A DNA stretch of 64,000 nucleotides from Monodelphis domestica (taxonomy: Eukaryota > Chordata > Mammalia > Didelphimorphia > Didelphidae), in NCBI RefSeq assembly GCF_027887165.1, contig NC_077232.1, forward strand, positions 17,359,755 to 17,423,754, given 5' to 3'. The translations under genes were made by a program, and so were the position numbers. Below the pieces are notes generated by a model. The model was not told where the DNA came from. It was given only the letters and a program-made list of their open reading frames with translations, and searched no databases. Positions 12,140 through 22,880 of this stretch are shown here, piece by piece. Position 1 is the first letter of the stretch, and each line of letters opens with the position of its first letter.

Positions 12140-12535
12140 CAACATTGCTGTTACTTTGCACAATGACCTCTTGGCTCTTCTCACTTTACTTTATACCACT
12201 TCCTATAGTTCTTACCATTTTCTTTCTGAAAGAATCATTTCTTATATCATAATTATATTCCACCATAATCCTATATCACAATTTGTTCAGACATGTAATA
12301 ATTAATGTGCATCCCTCAGTTTATAATTCTTTATATTACTATATATAACTATTTTCATACATATGGACCATTTTCCATTGTCCGATATCTTTGGAATATA
12401 GAAATTGAGTTGGGATTGCCAGGTAAAAGAATATTATGAAAACCATAATATTATGAACAGTTTGATAAACATTTAAGCATAATTCAAAATTGTTCTCCAG
12501 AATGATTGGACTACTTTCGCATTTTAAATTCATGC
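12140..12535 (-). repeat. L1 3'-region fragment, antisense
   Basis: The stretch has the order of an antisense marsupial L1 3' end: 'ttccaccataatcctatatc', 'ttgttcagac', 'gttgggattgccaggt', then 'ttgttctccagaatgattgg'. It is well decayed. Confidence 0.6.
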
Positions 12536-12854
12536 AACTTAATCCCAGAAAAGGAAAAGAACTTTTCCAAGGTCTCTAAGTCAGTTAATCACAGGACTGG
12601 AATTAGAACTCAGAGCTCCTTTTTTGAGATTTTGGTCATTTCATTTTACTTTCTAATCTTTAGTTTTCTCATCATAAAAATTAGGGATTTAAATCAGATT
12701 GCCTCTAAGATGTCCTCATCTACAAGTCTATAGTTTCATGACTTTGAACAGTTTGTTTAATCTTTCTATGTTTCAGTTTTATTATCTATAAAATTAGTGG
12801 ATTGAAAAAGACTACCTCTTAATTCCCTTCCAGTACTCAATCCTATATTTCTAA
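12536..12854. repeat. Old SINE-like remnants
   Basis: Short pieces look like reversed MIR/CORE-SINE tails: 'aaggtctctaagtcagttaa' and later 'tttcagttttattatctata'. They are too decayed to classify. Confidence 0.35.
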
Positions 12855-13340
12855 GCAAGTAAAAGGAGTATTCTTATCAAATCATGTATAATTAATATAA
12901 TATTAATGGTATGATAATTTAATAACATAACAACATAATATTTAAAATGCTAGTAATAATGTAATATTATGAATAAAACTTTCTTTGTTTCTAATATTCA
13001 TCAAGTTTTTCCTATAAAGAATTTTTCAAATCTACAAGTAAATGTATTTAATGACCTCATGTTTAAGTGAAATTTCAGGTGACTGAAACAACAATTAAAA
13101 ACAAAACCAAATAGTGGGTTGGCCTGTAGGGAAATAATCAGAATTCTGGGAGAGCAGTTTAGTTTCCATTCTCAGAAACATCTTTCTGTTTTTAAAGCAA
13201 AGCATTTCTTTGTTAATGTCAACATATTAAACATTATTTACAGGAACACTCTTTCTACCCATATCTTTCTGGTCATAAAGATCTACTTATAGGTCAAGTG
13301 AATGTGTCTACTATGTGTTAAGCACTATATACAAAGAAAT
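12855..13340 (+). repeat. Segment X, copy 2 (likely parent)
   Basis: This is the direct duplicate of 9393-9866. Here it runs straight into the antisense L2 of unit B, as expected for the undisturbed order, so I take it as the parent copy. Confidence 0.75.
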
Positions 13341-13395
13341 GTAAAATATGATTCCTACTTTCATGGAAATCACAATGTATTTGGGAAACAATATT

Positions 13396-14565
13396 CAAAC
13401 AAATAAAAACAAGACATGTTACAGGAAAATTGGGAGATTATCACAGAAGGAAGGCATTAGCATTATTGATAAAGGCTTTTTGAAAAGGGTGGGGTTTGAG
13501 CCAAAACTTAGGAGAAAGCCAGAAAGCAGAGATAAGGAGGGAGAGAATTCCAGGAATGGAGAGTAGTCAGTGAAAATGACCAGAGTTGAGAAATAGAAAA
13601 CAGTATGCTAGGAATAGCACAGAGACTGTTGTCACTAGATCAGAGTTTGTGGAGGGGTAAAATTTTTGAAGAAGTAGGAAGAATTCAAAACATGATCATC
13701 TTTATAAGGCCAAAGATCTTATGTATGATTCTGGAGGTATATTGGAATTTGTTGACTAAGTGAATGACATGATCAGATCTACAGCTTAGGAAGATCAATT
13801 TGACAACTTAGAAAAGGATGGACTGGAGTGGGGAGAGATTTGGGACTGGGAAAACCACCAGCATGCTATTTCAATAGCAGAGGGATGAGGTAATGAGGGC
13901 CTGGAGTAGAGTGGTGGCAGTGCAAGAGGAAAGAGAGGGGAGTGTATGAAAGATATTATCAATTTAGAATTGACAAGATGACAACCTCCTGGGAATGATA
14001 GAAGGTGATGAATTGAGGATGCCATCTGGGTGATGAGTTTGGGTGGAGGCCGAATACTCTTAAAAAGAACAGGGAAGTTAGGTAGAGTGGAGGGTTTTGA
14101 CAAAATGATAATGAGTTCGGTTTTGGATATTGTTGAATTTAAGATATCTGTAGGACATCCAATTTGAAGTGTCTATTAGGCATTTGGAAATATGAGATTA
14201 GAGGTCAGAAAAGAGGTTAGGGCTTGATAAATAGAGCTGAGAATTATCTGCATAGAGATGATGACTAAATACATGAGAGTTGATGAGATCATCAAATTAA
14301 GTGAATACTGGCAGATGAGTAGTCCCATGACAGTACCTTATGGGAAACTCCTGGCCAAAGGACATAACCTGAATGAATATTCATCAAAGAGATCAAGCAG
14401 GATCAGTGAGAAAGATGTGAAGATTATTAAGCAAGAACAGTATCACAAAAAAAAGTTAGAGAGAAGAGAATTTCAAGGAGAAGTGGGTGGGTGACAGTGC
14501 CACAGGTTGCAGAGAGGTCAAGAAGGATAAGTATTTAGAAAAGAGCATTGGATCATGATAAAGGG
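13396..14565 (-). repeat. L2/CR1-type LINE fragment, antisense (unit B)
   Basis: On the minus strand the codons near 14225-14265 read LYADNSQLYLS, the A-D-N form of the reverse-transcriptase active-site motif of the L2/CR1 clade. Further along is a relic of the L2 C-terminal region (13795-14103). It aligns with 1-1240. It is decayed and non-coding. Confidence 0.75.
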
Positions 14566-14990
14566 GATGATTCAGAAAAAAAAAACATGATAAGATCTTC
14601 ATGAACTAATGTAAACTAAAGTGAGAAAAAACAAGAGATCATTGTGTACAGTATCAGCAATTGTGTGTGATGATCATCTATGAAAGACTTGGCTACCCTG
14701 ATCAGTACAATGACCTGAGAAAATTCCAAAGAGTTCATGGTGAAAAAATACTACCCACCTTCTGAGTGAGAATCAATTAATTTTGTTTTCAAATTCAAGG
14801 ATATGCTTCTTGCTTTCTTTTTCCTGTTTTTTTTGTGTGTGATATGGCTAATATGGAAATATGTTTGGGATAATTTTACATGTATTTTTGATTCATATTT
14901 TACTTGCCTTCTCAGCAGATGAGGGATGGTGAGAGGGTGAGTGAAGATTGGGAACTCAAAATTTAGAAAGAAAAGAGTATTGGAAGTAAA
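14566..14990 (+). repeat. Marsupial L1 3' tail inserted in L2 (unit B)
   Basis: This is the paralogue of 1241-1665, in the same place in the same L2. It carries 'gagatcattgtgtacagtat', a T-rich run and 'cttgccttctcagcagatga', and ends near 'aactcaaaatttagaaagaa'. Confidence 0.65.
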
Positions 14991-16110
14991 TAAATATTAA
15001 ATAGAAGGAAGATAAGATCATTGGCAACTTTGGAAGAGCTTTGAATGATGAGGTCAGAAGCCAAATTGCAGAGACCTAAGAACATGAGAAGAAAGGAAGT
15101 GAAAGTTCTGGCTGGAGAAGGGCTTTCCAAGAAATTTTGCCATAAAAGGAAGATGATATAAGATATATCAAAAGAGATTTTTTGAGGATAAGGGAGACAT
15201 ATGCATGTTTGTAGACAGTAAAGGAAAAAATCAGCATATAGGAAAACATGAAAGATTATGGAGAGTGGAGATGATAGAAGGGAGCATCTGCTGGAGAAGA
15301 TCAGATGGGACTTGCACCTGTAGAAGGGTCTATCTTGGCAAGGAAAATGGCCACCTTATTATGTGAGTCATGGATTTAGGAGAAAGTAGGGTAATATATC
15401 TAAGAAATATGATATGAGGAAGAGGAAGAGAGAAGGAACTCTTGGCAAATAGTCTCATTTTTTCAGTGAAATATGATTTAAGATTCTCAGATGATGGAAT
15501 AAGAGAAAGAAGAATCATGGAATATTTAAAGAGGAATTTAAAAGTCCGGAAAAGGTGCAATGGTGAAAGAGAAGATGAACTGTTTGAATAGACCCCAATG
15601 AAGCCAAAATTAATATAATGAAATGCAAATTTATAATGGATCCAATCAATCACCATGCCTTCATCACTATTGCCAGCTTCACTCAGTGGTATAGTGGAAA
15701 TGGCAGTGGCTGGTGAGTGTAATTAAAAGTCAGTCTTGACAAGGCAAAGTCAATGGTTGGATAAGGGGTAAAGGAGAAAGAATAGGACAAATATGAAAAT
15801 GCCCTGTACAGGTGGTGAGCTGAGCTTTGAAGGAAGGTAGAGATTCTAATATCCAGAAGTATTTTCAAAGACATGGCAATAGGGTATAGACTATCATGTA
15901 AGTAGGTATGGTACAATGGTAAATTTAATGGTAACACAGAACGAAAAAAGCCAATATAAATTATATGTGAAAAATTTGAAAAGATCTTGATTGTGGAGGA
16001 CTTTAAATGCCAGGCTAAGATTTTTATATTTTAGTCAAGTTAAATTGGAGCCACTGAAGATTTTAGAATAAAGAGTTAAAAAAAAACCTTTTCTTGTCTC
16101 GTTTTTCTCT
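14991..16110 (-). repeat. L2 continuation and intron before OR-2
   Basis: 15010-15560 is more antisense L2. 15990-16078 is a second short L2-like piece, with 'ctttaaatgccaggctaaga' and 'ttggagccactgaagatttt'. The rest has no gene. The stretch ends with a pyrimidine-rich tract and CAG at 16111-16113, a good 3' splice site just upstream of the OR-2 start. The antisense L2 therefore fills the last part of the presumed intron. Confidence 0.6.
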
Positions 16111-16126
16111 CAGTAGATCAAATGAT

Positions 16127-17059
16127 ATGGAAAGAAATGAAACTTCTGTTATTGTATTCATCCTCCAAGGAATCTCAGATCAACCAGAGATGCAGGTCAT
16201 CTTTTTTGTACTCTTCCTGGGAATCTATGTCATGGCTTTGACTTGGAACTTGGGCCTCATTATCCTCATCAGAAGTGACCCCCATCTTCATTCCCCTATG
16301 TACTTTTTCCTTAATTTTCTGTCCTTCATAGATATCTGCTACTCTTCCTCTATTTCCCCAAGGATGCTCTCTGACTTCTTCCTGGAAGAAAAAACAATTT
16401 CCTTCTTGGCCTGTGCTGCTCAGTTTTTCTTTGCTGCCTGGATGGCACTGGTCGAGTGTTGTCTCTTGGCAATCATGGCATATGATCGTTATGTGGCCAT
16501 TTATAGTCCACTGAGGTATTCTACCATCATGCATCTGCCAATCTGTGGGAAATTGGTGGCTGGGGCCTATGTGGTTGGGGGCCTTGGTAGCTTAGTCCAA
16601 ACAACAGCTGGTTTCCACCTCCATTTCTGTGGTCCAAAAAGAATTAATCACTTTTTCTGTGATTTACCTCAGATCATAGCCCTGTCCTGCTCTAATCCTT
16701 TCATCAATCAAATCATGGTGTTTTTGGTAGCTCTTTGCATTGCATTGCTCTCATTCCTCTTTATCATCATGTCCTATGTGTACATCACAGTCACTATCCT
16801 GAAAATGCCCTCAGCCAAGGGAAGGGCAAAGGCCTTCAACACCTGTGCCTCCCACCTAACTGCTGTTACTCTCTTCTTTGGAACTTCCTTTTGTGTGTAC
16901 CTGAGTCCCAATTCTGGCCATTCCCAACACCTGGACAAGGTGTTGTCTGTCTTCTATGCCATCCTCATCCCTGTGCTGAATCCCCTGATCTACAGTCTCA
17001 GGAATAAAGAAATCAAAGATGCCCTCAAGAGGCTCCTGAAGAGGGAAAATTTTCCCTAA
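16127..17059 (+). CDS. Olfactory receptor OR-2, class II, OR5A/AN-like, intact
   Basis: A single-exon seven-helix G-protein-coupled receptor of 310 residues, the usual OR length. I start it at ATG 16127, 14 bases after the CAG splice site, with G at -3 and +4. The longer frame from 16094 begins at TTG inside the splice tract. Visible marks are N-glycosylation at N4 (NETS), PMYFFL 57-62, Cys96 for the disulfide with the second outer loop, MAYDRY 117-122 for G-protein coupling, Cys168/178/188 in outer loop 2, SY 216-217, KAFNTCASH 235-243, and PVLNPLIYSLRN 282-293. Family knowledge predicts odorant binding at neuronal cilia and coupling through G-olf. The ligand is unknown. It resembles remembered human OR5A1 and OR5AN1. 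No frame defect is seen. Confidence 0.95.
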   Translation: MERNETSVIVFILQGISDQPEMQVIFFVLFLGIYVMALTWNLGLIILIRSDPHLHSPMYFFLNFLSFIDICYSSSISPRMLSDFFLEEKTISFLACAAQFFFAAWMALVECCLLAIMAYDRYVAIYSPLRYSTIMHLPICGKLVAGAYVVGGLGSLVQTTAGFHLHFCGPKRINHFFCDLPQIIALSCSNPFINQIMVFLVALCIALLSFLFIIMSYVYITVTILKMPSAKGRAKAFNTCASHLTAVTLFFGTSFCVYLSPNSGHSQHLDKVLSVFYAILIPVLNPLIYSLRNKEIKDALKRLLKRENFP

Positions 17060-17830
17060 TAATTATGCTTCCAGTTGTCTTTATTATAATTACTTAATAA
17101 ATCTTATAATAAACATGGGGGCAGATCCTTTGATAAAATTAGTAAAAGGAACTCGTGTTTAATTCCCTTCACTGATGTAGATGGAAACTTATTTCTAGAG
17201 TATACTCTTAGAGCATTGCCTGAGGGCACTGAGAGCTTAAGCAAATGGCCAACGATCATGCATGAAGTTATTTTCTCATAGGCAGAACTTAAATCCAGGT
17301 TATCCTGAGACCCAGGACAATCTCTCATCCTTTCCATCAAACATTCTGGATCTGCCATCTTTCCAGTGGCACCATGGCCTTATCTCCTGAAAATCTAATT
17401 GAAATGTTGGTTTCAAGAGCCAAAGGTAGACTGAACTCAAGTTAAAGGCTCTACTAAGAACCATACAAAAATGCTATAACATACCTATTAGACCATCTTG
17501 AAGACTCTAGCAAAACTACTTTAAGGATCTCTTATCTCTTTGCCACATATACTGTCTAATTTTGAATCCATACTTCCTTGAACTTTCTATATAATTGAAG
17601 AAATGTATGTCACAGATTTGTTGGAGACTGCTTTGTACAAACTTTATCACTGTAATAGATATCCCTTTCTAAAAACTGATTAAATCTATTAATATTTATG
17701 AATAATTATGCTGGAAAGTGTAATGTTGGGAATTCTTATCCTGTAAGAATAAGAAGATAATCAATAATCTTTGGACATTATACCTAAAATAATGAGAGGA
17801 ATTAGAGCCATCTTTTCAAAGGGGAAAGTC
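17060..17830. other. 3' flank of OR-2
   Basis: AT-rich non-coding sequence aligned with 3737-5060 and 50052 onward. ATAA-rich words at about 17070-17115 may serve as polyadenylation signals. It contains no gene. Confidence 0.6.
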
Positions 17831-18037
17831 TTCTTTTTAAGCCCTTACCTTCCATATTAGAATCAATATTGTGTTTTAGTTTCAAGGCAAAAGAGTGGTA
17901 AGAGGTAGGCAATGGGGGCTAAGTGACTTGTCCAAGGTCATACAGGTAGGAAATATCTGAGGAAAAATTTGAACCCAGATCCACTCCCAAACTCATCTCT
18001 AGACTTGACTCTCAATCCACTGAGTTACCTACCAGCC
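17831..18037 (-). repeat. Marsupial CORE-SINE (unit B copy)
   Basis: Orthologous in position to 5068-5266 and 52232-52436. It reads from 'taagcccttaccttccatat' through 'ggtaagaggtaggcaatggg' to 'ccactgagttacc'. Confidence 0.85.
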
Positions 18038-18520
18038 TTGAAATGATTGGTAAATGTGTGTGGAAGTTGTGTACTCATCTCAGATAATAAGTCATATATA
18101 CTCATGTATTTTTAGAATTATTTTCCTCAATCCAACTCTAAGGCACATAGGAAAAATGAATCTAAAATCATTTATTAAGTGAGCACTGGCACAAAAAGCT
18201 AATGACACAGGGGAAAAAAGATAAGAAAACACCTTGCCCTCAAATAGTTCATATTCTAATGGATAGATAGCATGCAAATAACCAGATATATCGAACATAC
18301 AAGAAGAGGTGATGAGGATTAATTTCAGAGAATAAAGGCCAGGGAAGTATAAAAGGCCTTCAACAGAAGGTGATGTTTAAACTAAGGCTTAAAAGGAGAT
18401 ACAGATAGAGGCAAAGATTAGGAAGAAGGACTTTCCAGTTATGTAGATGGCCAATTCAATGACATAGGAACCACAGAAGATGGACTGTCATGGGAATGAA
18501 GCAACAAGGAGGTAAGTGTA
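18038..18520. other. Unit flank shared with unit C
   Basis: The stretch aligns with 52437-52925 after OR-3. It includes a piece near 18230-18520 that looks like the 3' end of an L2-type element: 'catattctaatggatagata' and later 'atgggaatgaagcaacaagg'. No gene. Confidence 0.5.
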
Positions 18521-18526
18521 GTTGGA

Positions 18527-19482
18527 TGCTGGGGGCCATACCCCCACTGGCTGACAAAGTCAGCTTGGGAAATGGGGGCTGCAAAACAGCCCCCATAAAA
18601 AGAGACACCCACTGATCCTTCTCTGACTTCTCTCTCTTTCATTAACTTCCCTCAATAATGGATGGTTATTGTTCTCTCTCCAATACAAAAGAAATTATGT
18701 AAGAGCAAAGACTTACAGAATAAATATATATCCCGCCTTAATCCCCACCCCAGATTATTACCCTAAAAGATTACATTCACATAATTAAAACTTAAAGATC
18801 ATTCCCCATTACCCCCTCCTTTCCCTTTCCACAGTTACATTCACTCCCATTACAAGCCAGGCAAGTCAAGAACATCAATCGCCTTCAAGCCCAGGTCAAC
18901 ATGATATACTTTACTGGTTTGTTATGTTACAATAGCCAGAGCAACATCTCCAAGTACCCAAGTGAAACACAAGAAAAATGTGACTTGGAAATTGAGGAAA
19001 ATACCAAATCTGGTCTGTCATTAAATTGCCCTCTAACCCCTGTACCTAGCTATGAAATGTTTTGTTATCCATCTCCTAAGGAATTGTGATTGATTGTGAA
19101 AGCTAACCAAAAGTAACAATGATTCTCCTAAATGGCTAAATCATCATCTCCTAGGTCAAGAGGGACTAACCTCCAAATCACCCTACTCATGTCATTTATC
19201 TCCATCTCTATTGTAACAACAATATTTCATTGACTATGTCTTTGGGCTTTGCGTCTGTTGTTAGGGTCTATGGAAACATGTATGTAGAAAATTGTATGCC
19301 AGAAAAGTATGTATTCACAGAACCTATATAATAAATGAGCCTCATGCCATAGCAGAGTGCTGTCTAATGCCTATTCACATAGGATTGAGCACACAACACC
19401 TCTCATCCACTATTCAATCTAACCCCTACACCTAGACAGAGGGTCCCTACCCTCTGAGAGACTACTGGCTTGGCTCTCAAAG
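18527..19482. mobile_element. Solo LTR-like insertion, 956 bp
   Basis: The sequence begins TGCTGGGGGCC and is flanked by GTTGGA at 18521-18526 and 19483-19488, a 6-bp target duplication. The paralogous site in unit C (about 52915-52935) is empty and joins straight through, which fixes both ends. It has a TATA/AATAAA-like core near 19325-19335 ('ctatataataaatgagcc'), as in an endogenous retrovirus LTR. I see no internal genes. It inserted after units B and C separated. The exact family is not identified. Confidence 0.7.
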
Positions 19483-19559
19483 GTTGGATTTGAAAGTATT
19501 GTTGACCTTTACAAATAATTAGTCTCAATAATAAATAGTTCACATCCTGAAGTTCCTTT

Positions 19560-19788
19560 ACTTTTAAATAGAGTAGGCACAAGTCCTTGAGTTGTTAATT
19601 TTTTTGTGTGTCATGGAGTAATCTGGTGAAGTCTAGAGAGTCTTCTCAGAATCATGTTTTATCTGCATAATATGAAATACAAGGAATTAAAAAGGAAGTC
19701 AATTATATTGAAATATGATAATTTATAAAACATACAAAAAGTTCATAGACATCAGGTTAAAAACCCCTGGTGCTCTGGTCTCTCATAG
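19560..19788 (+). repeat. Old hAT-like DNA transposon remnant
   Basis: The end 'aggttaaaaacccctgg' and the phrase 'aatctggtgaagtctagaga' are typical of an old mammalian hAT-type nonautonomous element. The call is from memory of such elements. Confidence 0.45.
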
Positions 19789-19924
19789 TAGTAGTCTCTT
19801 GGTAACCGAGGATGACGATTGTCTTCGTGTGTTTTTGTGCACAAAGACACTTGTACATGAAGATTTAAGTGGAAAAGTCGATGCACAGAGACAGTCCCAC
19901 TCTCTCAGTGTTGGAAGCCTGGGC
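19789..19924. repeat. 135-bp insertion of unknown type
   Basis: Unit A reads straight from 'ctggtctctcatag' to 'ttcctatatgacaatt' (about 5430-5465). Unit B has about 135 bases between these words, rich in C and G relative to its surroundings, with 'gacagtcccactctctcagt'. It is probably a short interspersed repeat, but I cannot name it. Confidence 0.5.
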
Positions 19925-20109
19925 TATTTCTATATGACAATTAACTCTCAGTGTCTCCTTAGTAAAAAACTTCTCTAAGTCCCCTCTCAGTATCTCACTA
20001 GACTTCTCTAAACATCAGTTAACTGACAGTATCTGACACTGTCTTCAGTCTGTTAAAGAAACAGTAATAAAATTTATAAAGTCTCTGTAAGAAACTCTAT
20101 ATGAGCGCT

Positions 20110-20470
20110 TGTTATACATTATTCTAGTCCTCATATATGACCTTATGCTACTGCACTCTGCATCAGTTCATAGATTATTCCATGATTCTCTGAATTCTAC
20201 ATATTCATAATTTCTTATGGCTTGGTAACATTCCACTGTGTAACTTGTTCAGTCATTCCTCAATCAATGGGCTTCTATATTATTGTCAATTCTTTGCTAA
20301 AAAACTTAAAAAAAGGTATTTCAATGAATATTTTGATCTTTTGTTCTAACTTTCACCTCCTGGAACATATTCCTTACAGTGGGATTTCTGGAGCAAAGGT
20401 CATCCATTTCACTGGCCCAATTCCCAGCTGTACCAATAATACATTAGTATGCCTGACTTTCTACCGTTAT
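20110..20470 (-). repeat. L1 3'-region fragment, antisense (unit B)
   Basis: Aligns with 5600-5915. It contains 'cttgttcagtcattcctcaa' and 'cagtgggatttctggagcaa', the decayed antisense text of an L1 3' end. Unit A lacks the sequence corresponding to about 20430-22185. Confidence 0.55.
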
Positions 20471-20499
20471 TGATTGTTTTTGTCTTTTGTCTTTGCCAA

Positions 20500-21740
20500 A
20501 TTGCTGTGTGTCTTGGTTCACTTTAGCAATCTGATGAAGCCTATACACTCCTTAAAATAATGTTTTATTGTCTATATTGTGTAAAAAAAGAAGGGGGAAT
20601 CCTTTTTTAATAAAGGGTTGATTCATTGGTTTCACTGGTTAAGATGTAATGCAAGTGTGGAGTTGAGAGAACCCAATGATGAGGAAACAGGGCTAAGATA
20701 AACTCTGTTGAGAGAGGGAAAGATGGCAGGATCTTTCCCTCCCTAGAGTGAACTGGAGCAGGGGTCTGAAACTCCAGAGAGAAGGAAAGATGAATTCCTT
20801 TCTCTCTCCTTTTTCAAGGGTATTAAACACACTATACCCTTTGAATCCCTATGAGAGCAAAAGCTGAGGGGATGAGATGTCAATTACCCTGTCAGCCACT
20901 TCTGAGAAAGGCTTCTGATTTACCTTCCTCAATGGAGAAGTGTGGCAGGCCTTGCCCGCAGAAAGAGACTGGACTCAAGCTTTGAGACCTGTCCCCAATC
21001 ACCTAAACCCCCTTCTTGTTGTAGAGACAGGCCAACCCCAAATCTGACTTGAAAAATAAGAGTTTATTTGAAGGGAAGTAGGGTAAATGGATTGAAGGAA
21101 AATGGGAAGAGGTTGCCCCATCAAGTTACTCCCATAGCAGCTGGATCAAGAGGCCGAAGTCCAAGGCCACAAATGCCTCAGCCCCTTTCCCACCTGACTG
21201 CTCTCTTCATGATCTCTATGCTAGTACATCCTAAAGACAAAATCTTAAATCAGTTCATGGAAGGCAAGGAGAGAGACCAGGAGAAACCAAGAGGGCTGGA
21301 TTCAGGTTTTGTGAGAGTCTTTTCCAGCACCTCCTCAGAAACAGAGATCTTGGTACCTGGTGGAGGAAACCGTAGAAGGGTTTCTTTGGGAAAAAAAACA
21401 GCTTCAGGTATTAAAGGCAGGAAATCTGGGTCTTCTCTCCTGGCTTTGGGGGGGACCCCTTCAGCCACTCAGAAGCTGAACTTTTCAGCTTTGACTCCTG
21501 ACACAGAAGGCTTCTAGGGCTCTTCAAAATGCTCTCCAACCAACGGTTCTCTCCCATAATCCCTTGCTATTCAAACTGCCACTCCAGCTCCTGTCAGTCA
21601 ATCCATAGGATTCCAAAGCCTTCCTTGCCAATCACTACAATTGGTATTTGACAGAAATGCTAAATTTCAGTTAGAGATTAATGAAAACAAGTATTTATAG
21701 TTCCACATCTAAATTCATAGACTTCCCAAAATCTGGCCAT
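20500..21740. repeat. Old DNA-transposon remnant split by an LTR-bearing insertion
   Basis: 20500-20590 ('ctttagcaatctgatgaagc') and 21650-21740 ('tttcagttagagattaatga') look like the two halves of one old hAT-like element. The intervening kilobase is the LTR-bearing insertion listed separately. A relative is at 19560-19788. Confidence 0.4.
20591..21639 (-). mobile_element. LTR-bearing ERV fossil, minus strand
   Basis: 21017-21639 has the form of an LTR on the minus strand: it begins TGTAGTGATTGG and ends CTCTACAACA, with an AATAAA signal about 45 bases before the end. The adjoining 20591-21016 is inserted with it and may be leader or other internal sequence. I recognise no retroviral gene in it. 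The 149-residue open frame on the plus strand at 21068-21517 runs antisense through the LTR and is not taken as a gene. Confidence 0.55.
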
Positions 21741-22880
21741 AAAATCCACATCAAGAATATATACCATAAACAAAATTGTGAAAGTTACCTGATCTGGTTT
21801 TCTATTTCTATTTGCTAATGATAGGATGACTTTTAAGAGAAAATAGCATACTTTGCCCCAAAGAAGAAATATGAAGAGATGCTCCTTTGCAGAAGTAGAT
21901 GAGTGTATGTATAGGACAGTATATGTAATAGGTGTTTTTCAACCTTCCGATTGTTTTTCATTTTCCCCCTTCTATTCTATAGAGGATAGTTCTCAGGGAA
22001 GGAACAGGGAGAGACAAACAGGGTAAAATGTAGGTGATATAAAAGTAAAAGATCACAATAAGATATATACAGTTTTAATAGTCTAAATCACAATAATAAT
22101 AAAATTGTATAGAACTTTAAGGTCTAAAGACTGTGCCTTACAAATATTATCTGAATATTTTTATTTATATTATAAACAAATGTTATCACAATAACCTGGA
22201 GAGATAGATATTATTATTATTATTATTACTCTCCTAATTTTAGGAAGCTTAGGAACCCAACTCAAAAAGAAGTCTTTTCCACTAGAACATAAAATGCTTG
22301 AAGTATGGGACTACATAAAAGAAATAACTTGGCCACGGTCGCATGGCAAGTGAGTATCAGAGGCTGGATTTGAACTCAGTCTTACTGATATCAGGTTTAG
22401 TGCTCAATACGATGTAATACCTAGCAGCCTCTCTAGACTTATAATTTATGGAATTTTAAGCAGATTCATATGTTGATTTAATTATGTTTGGAATGATTTT
22501 GTTTTTATGTGATTATTATTTTCCTCATGTTGAATGAGTGATGTTTTCATTATTGGTATAAATCCAACTTAATCAGAGTGAATAATTTTGGACATATTTC
22601 TGATGTCTTTTTTAGAATTTTATTAAATGTGTTGAAGTCAACATTTTTCTTAATTTGTTATCATTTCCTGCTTAACATGTCATGTCCATACTCATATAAA
22701 ATAAATTTGATAGATAATTTTTCTTACCATTTTTATGAATAATTTATGGAACATGGATATTAATTGTAATTTAAATCCTTAAAAGAATTCACTTATAAGT
22801 CCATGTTTTCTAGATATCCCCCTCCCACCTTTGACAATTTCTTTATTGGTAGTTCAGTTCTTCTTTTTTTGTAAACAAAT
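21741..22880. other. Gene-free spacer, partly shared with unit A
   Basis: 22190-22930 aligns with 5930-6690. A short (ATT)n run lies at 22210-22227, and a SINE-like piece at 22260-22430. No coding sequence is seen. Confidence 0.5.

Noticed and set aside
16094-16126. Longer N-terminus for OR-2
   Set aside because: The frame begins at TTG and runs through the pyrimidine tract and splice site. The ATG at 16127 matches the other receptors.
16175-16534. 119-residue minus-strand frame opposite OR-2, and 49230-49526 opposite OR-3
   Set aside because: Both are antisense shadows of the OR coding sequence, and the same shadow appears in each paralogue.
21068-21517. 149-residue plus-strand frame
   Set aside because: It runs antisense through an LTR, has no recognisable domain, and contains low-complexity text.
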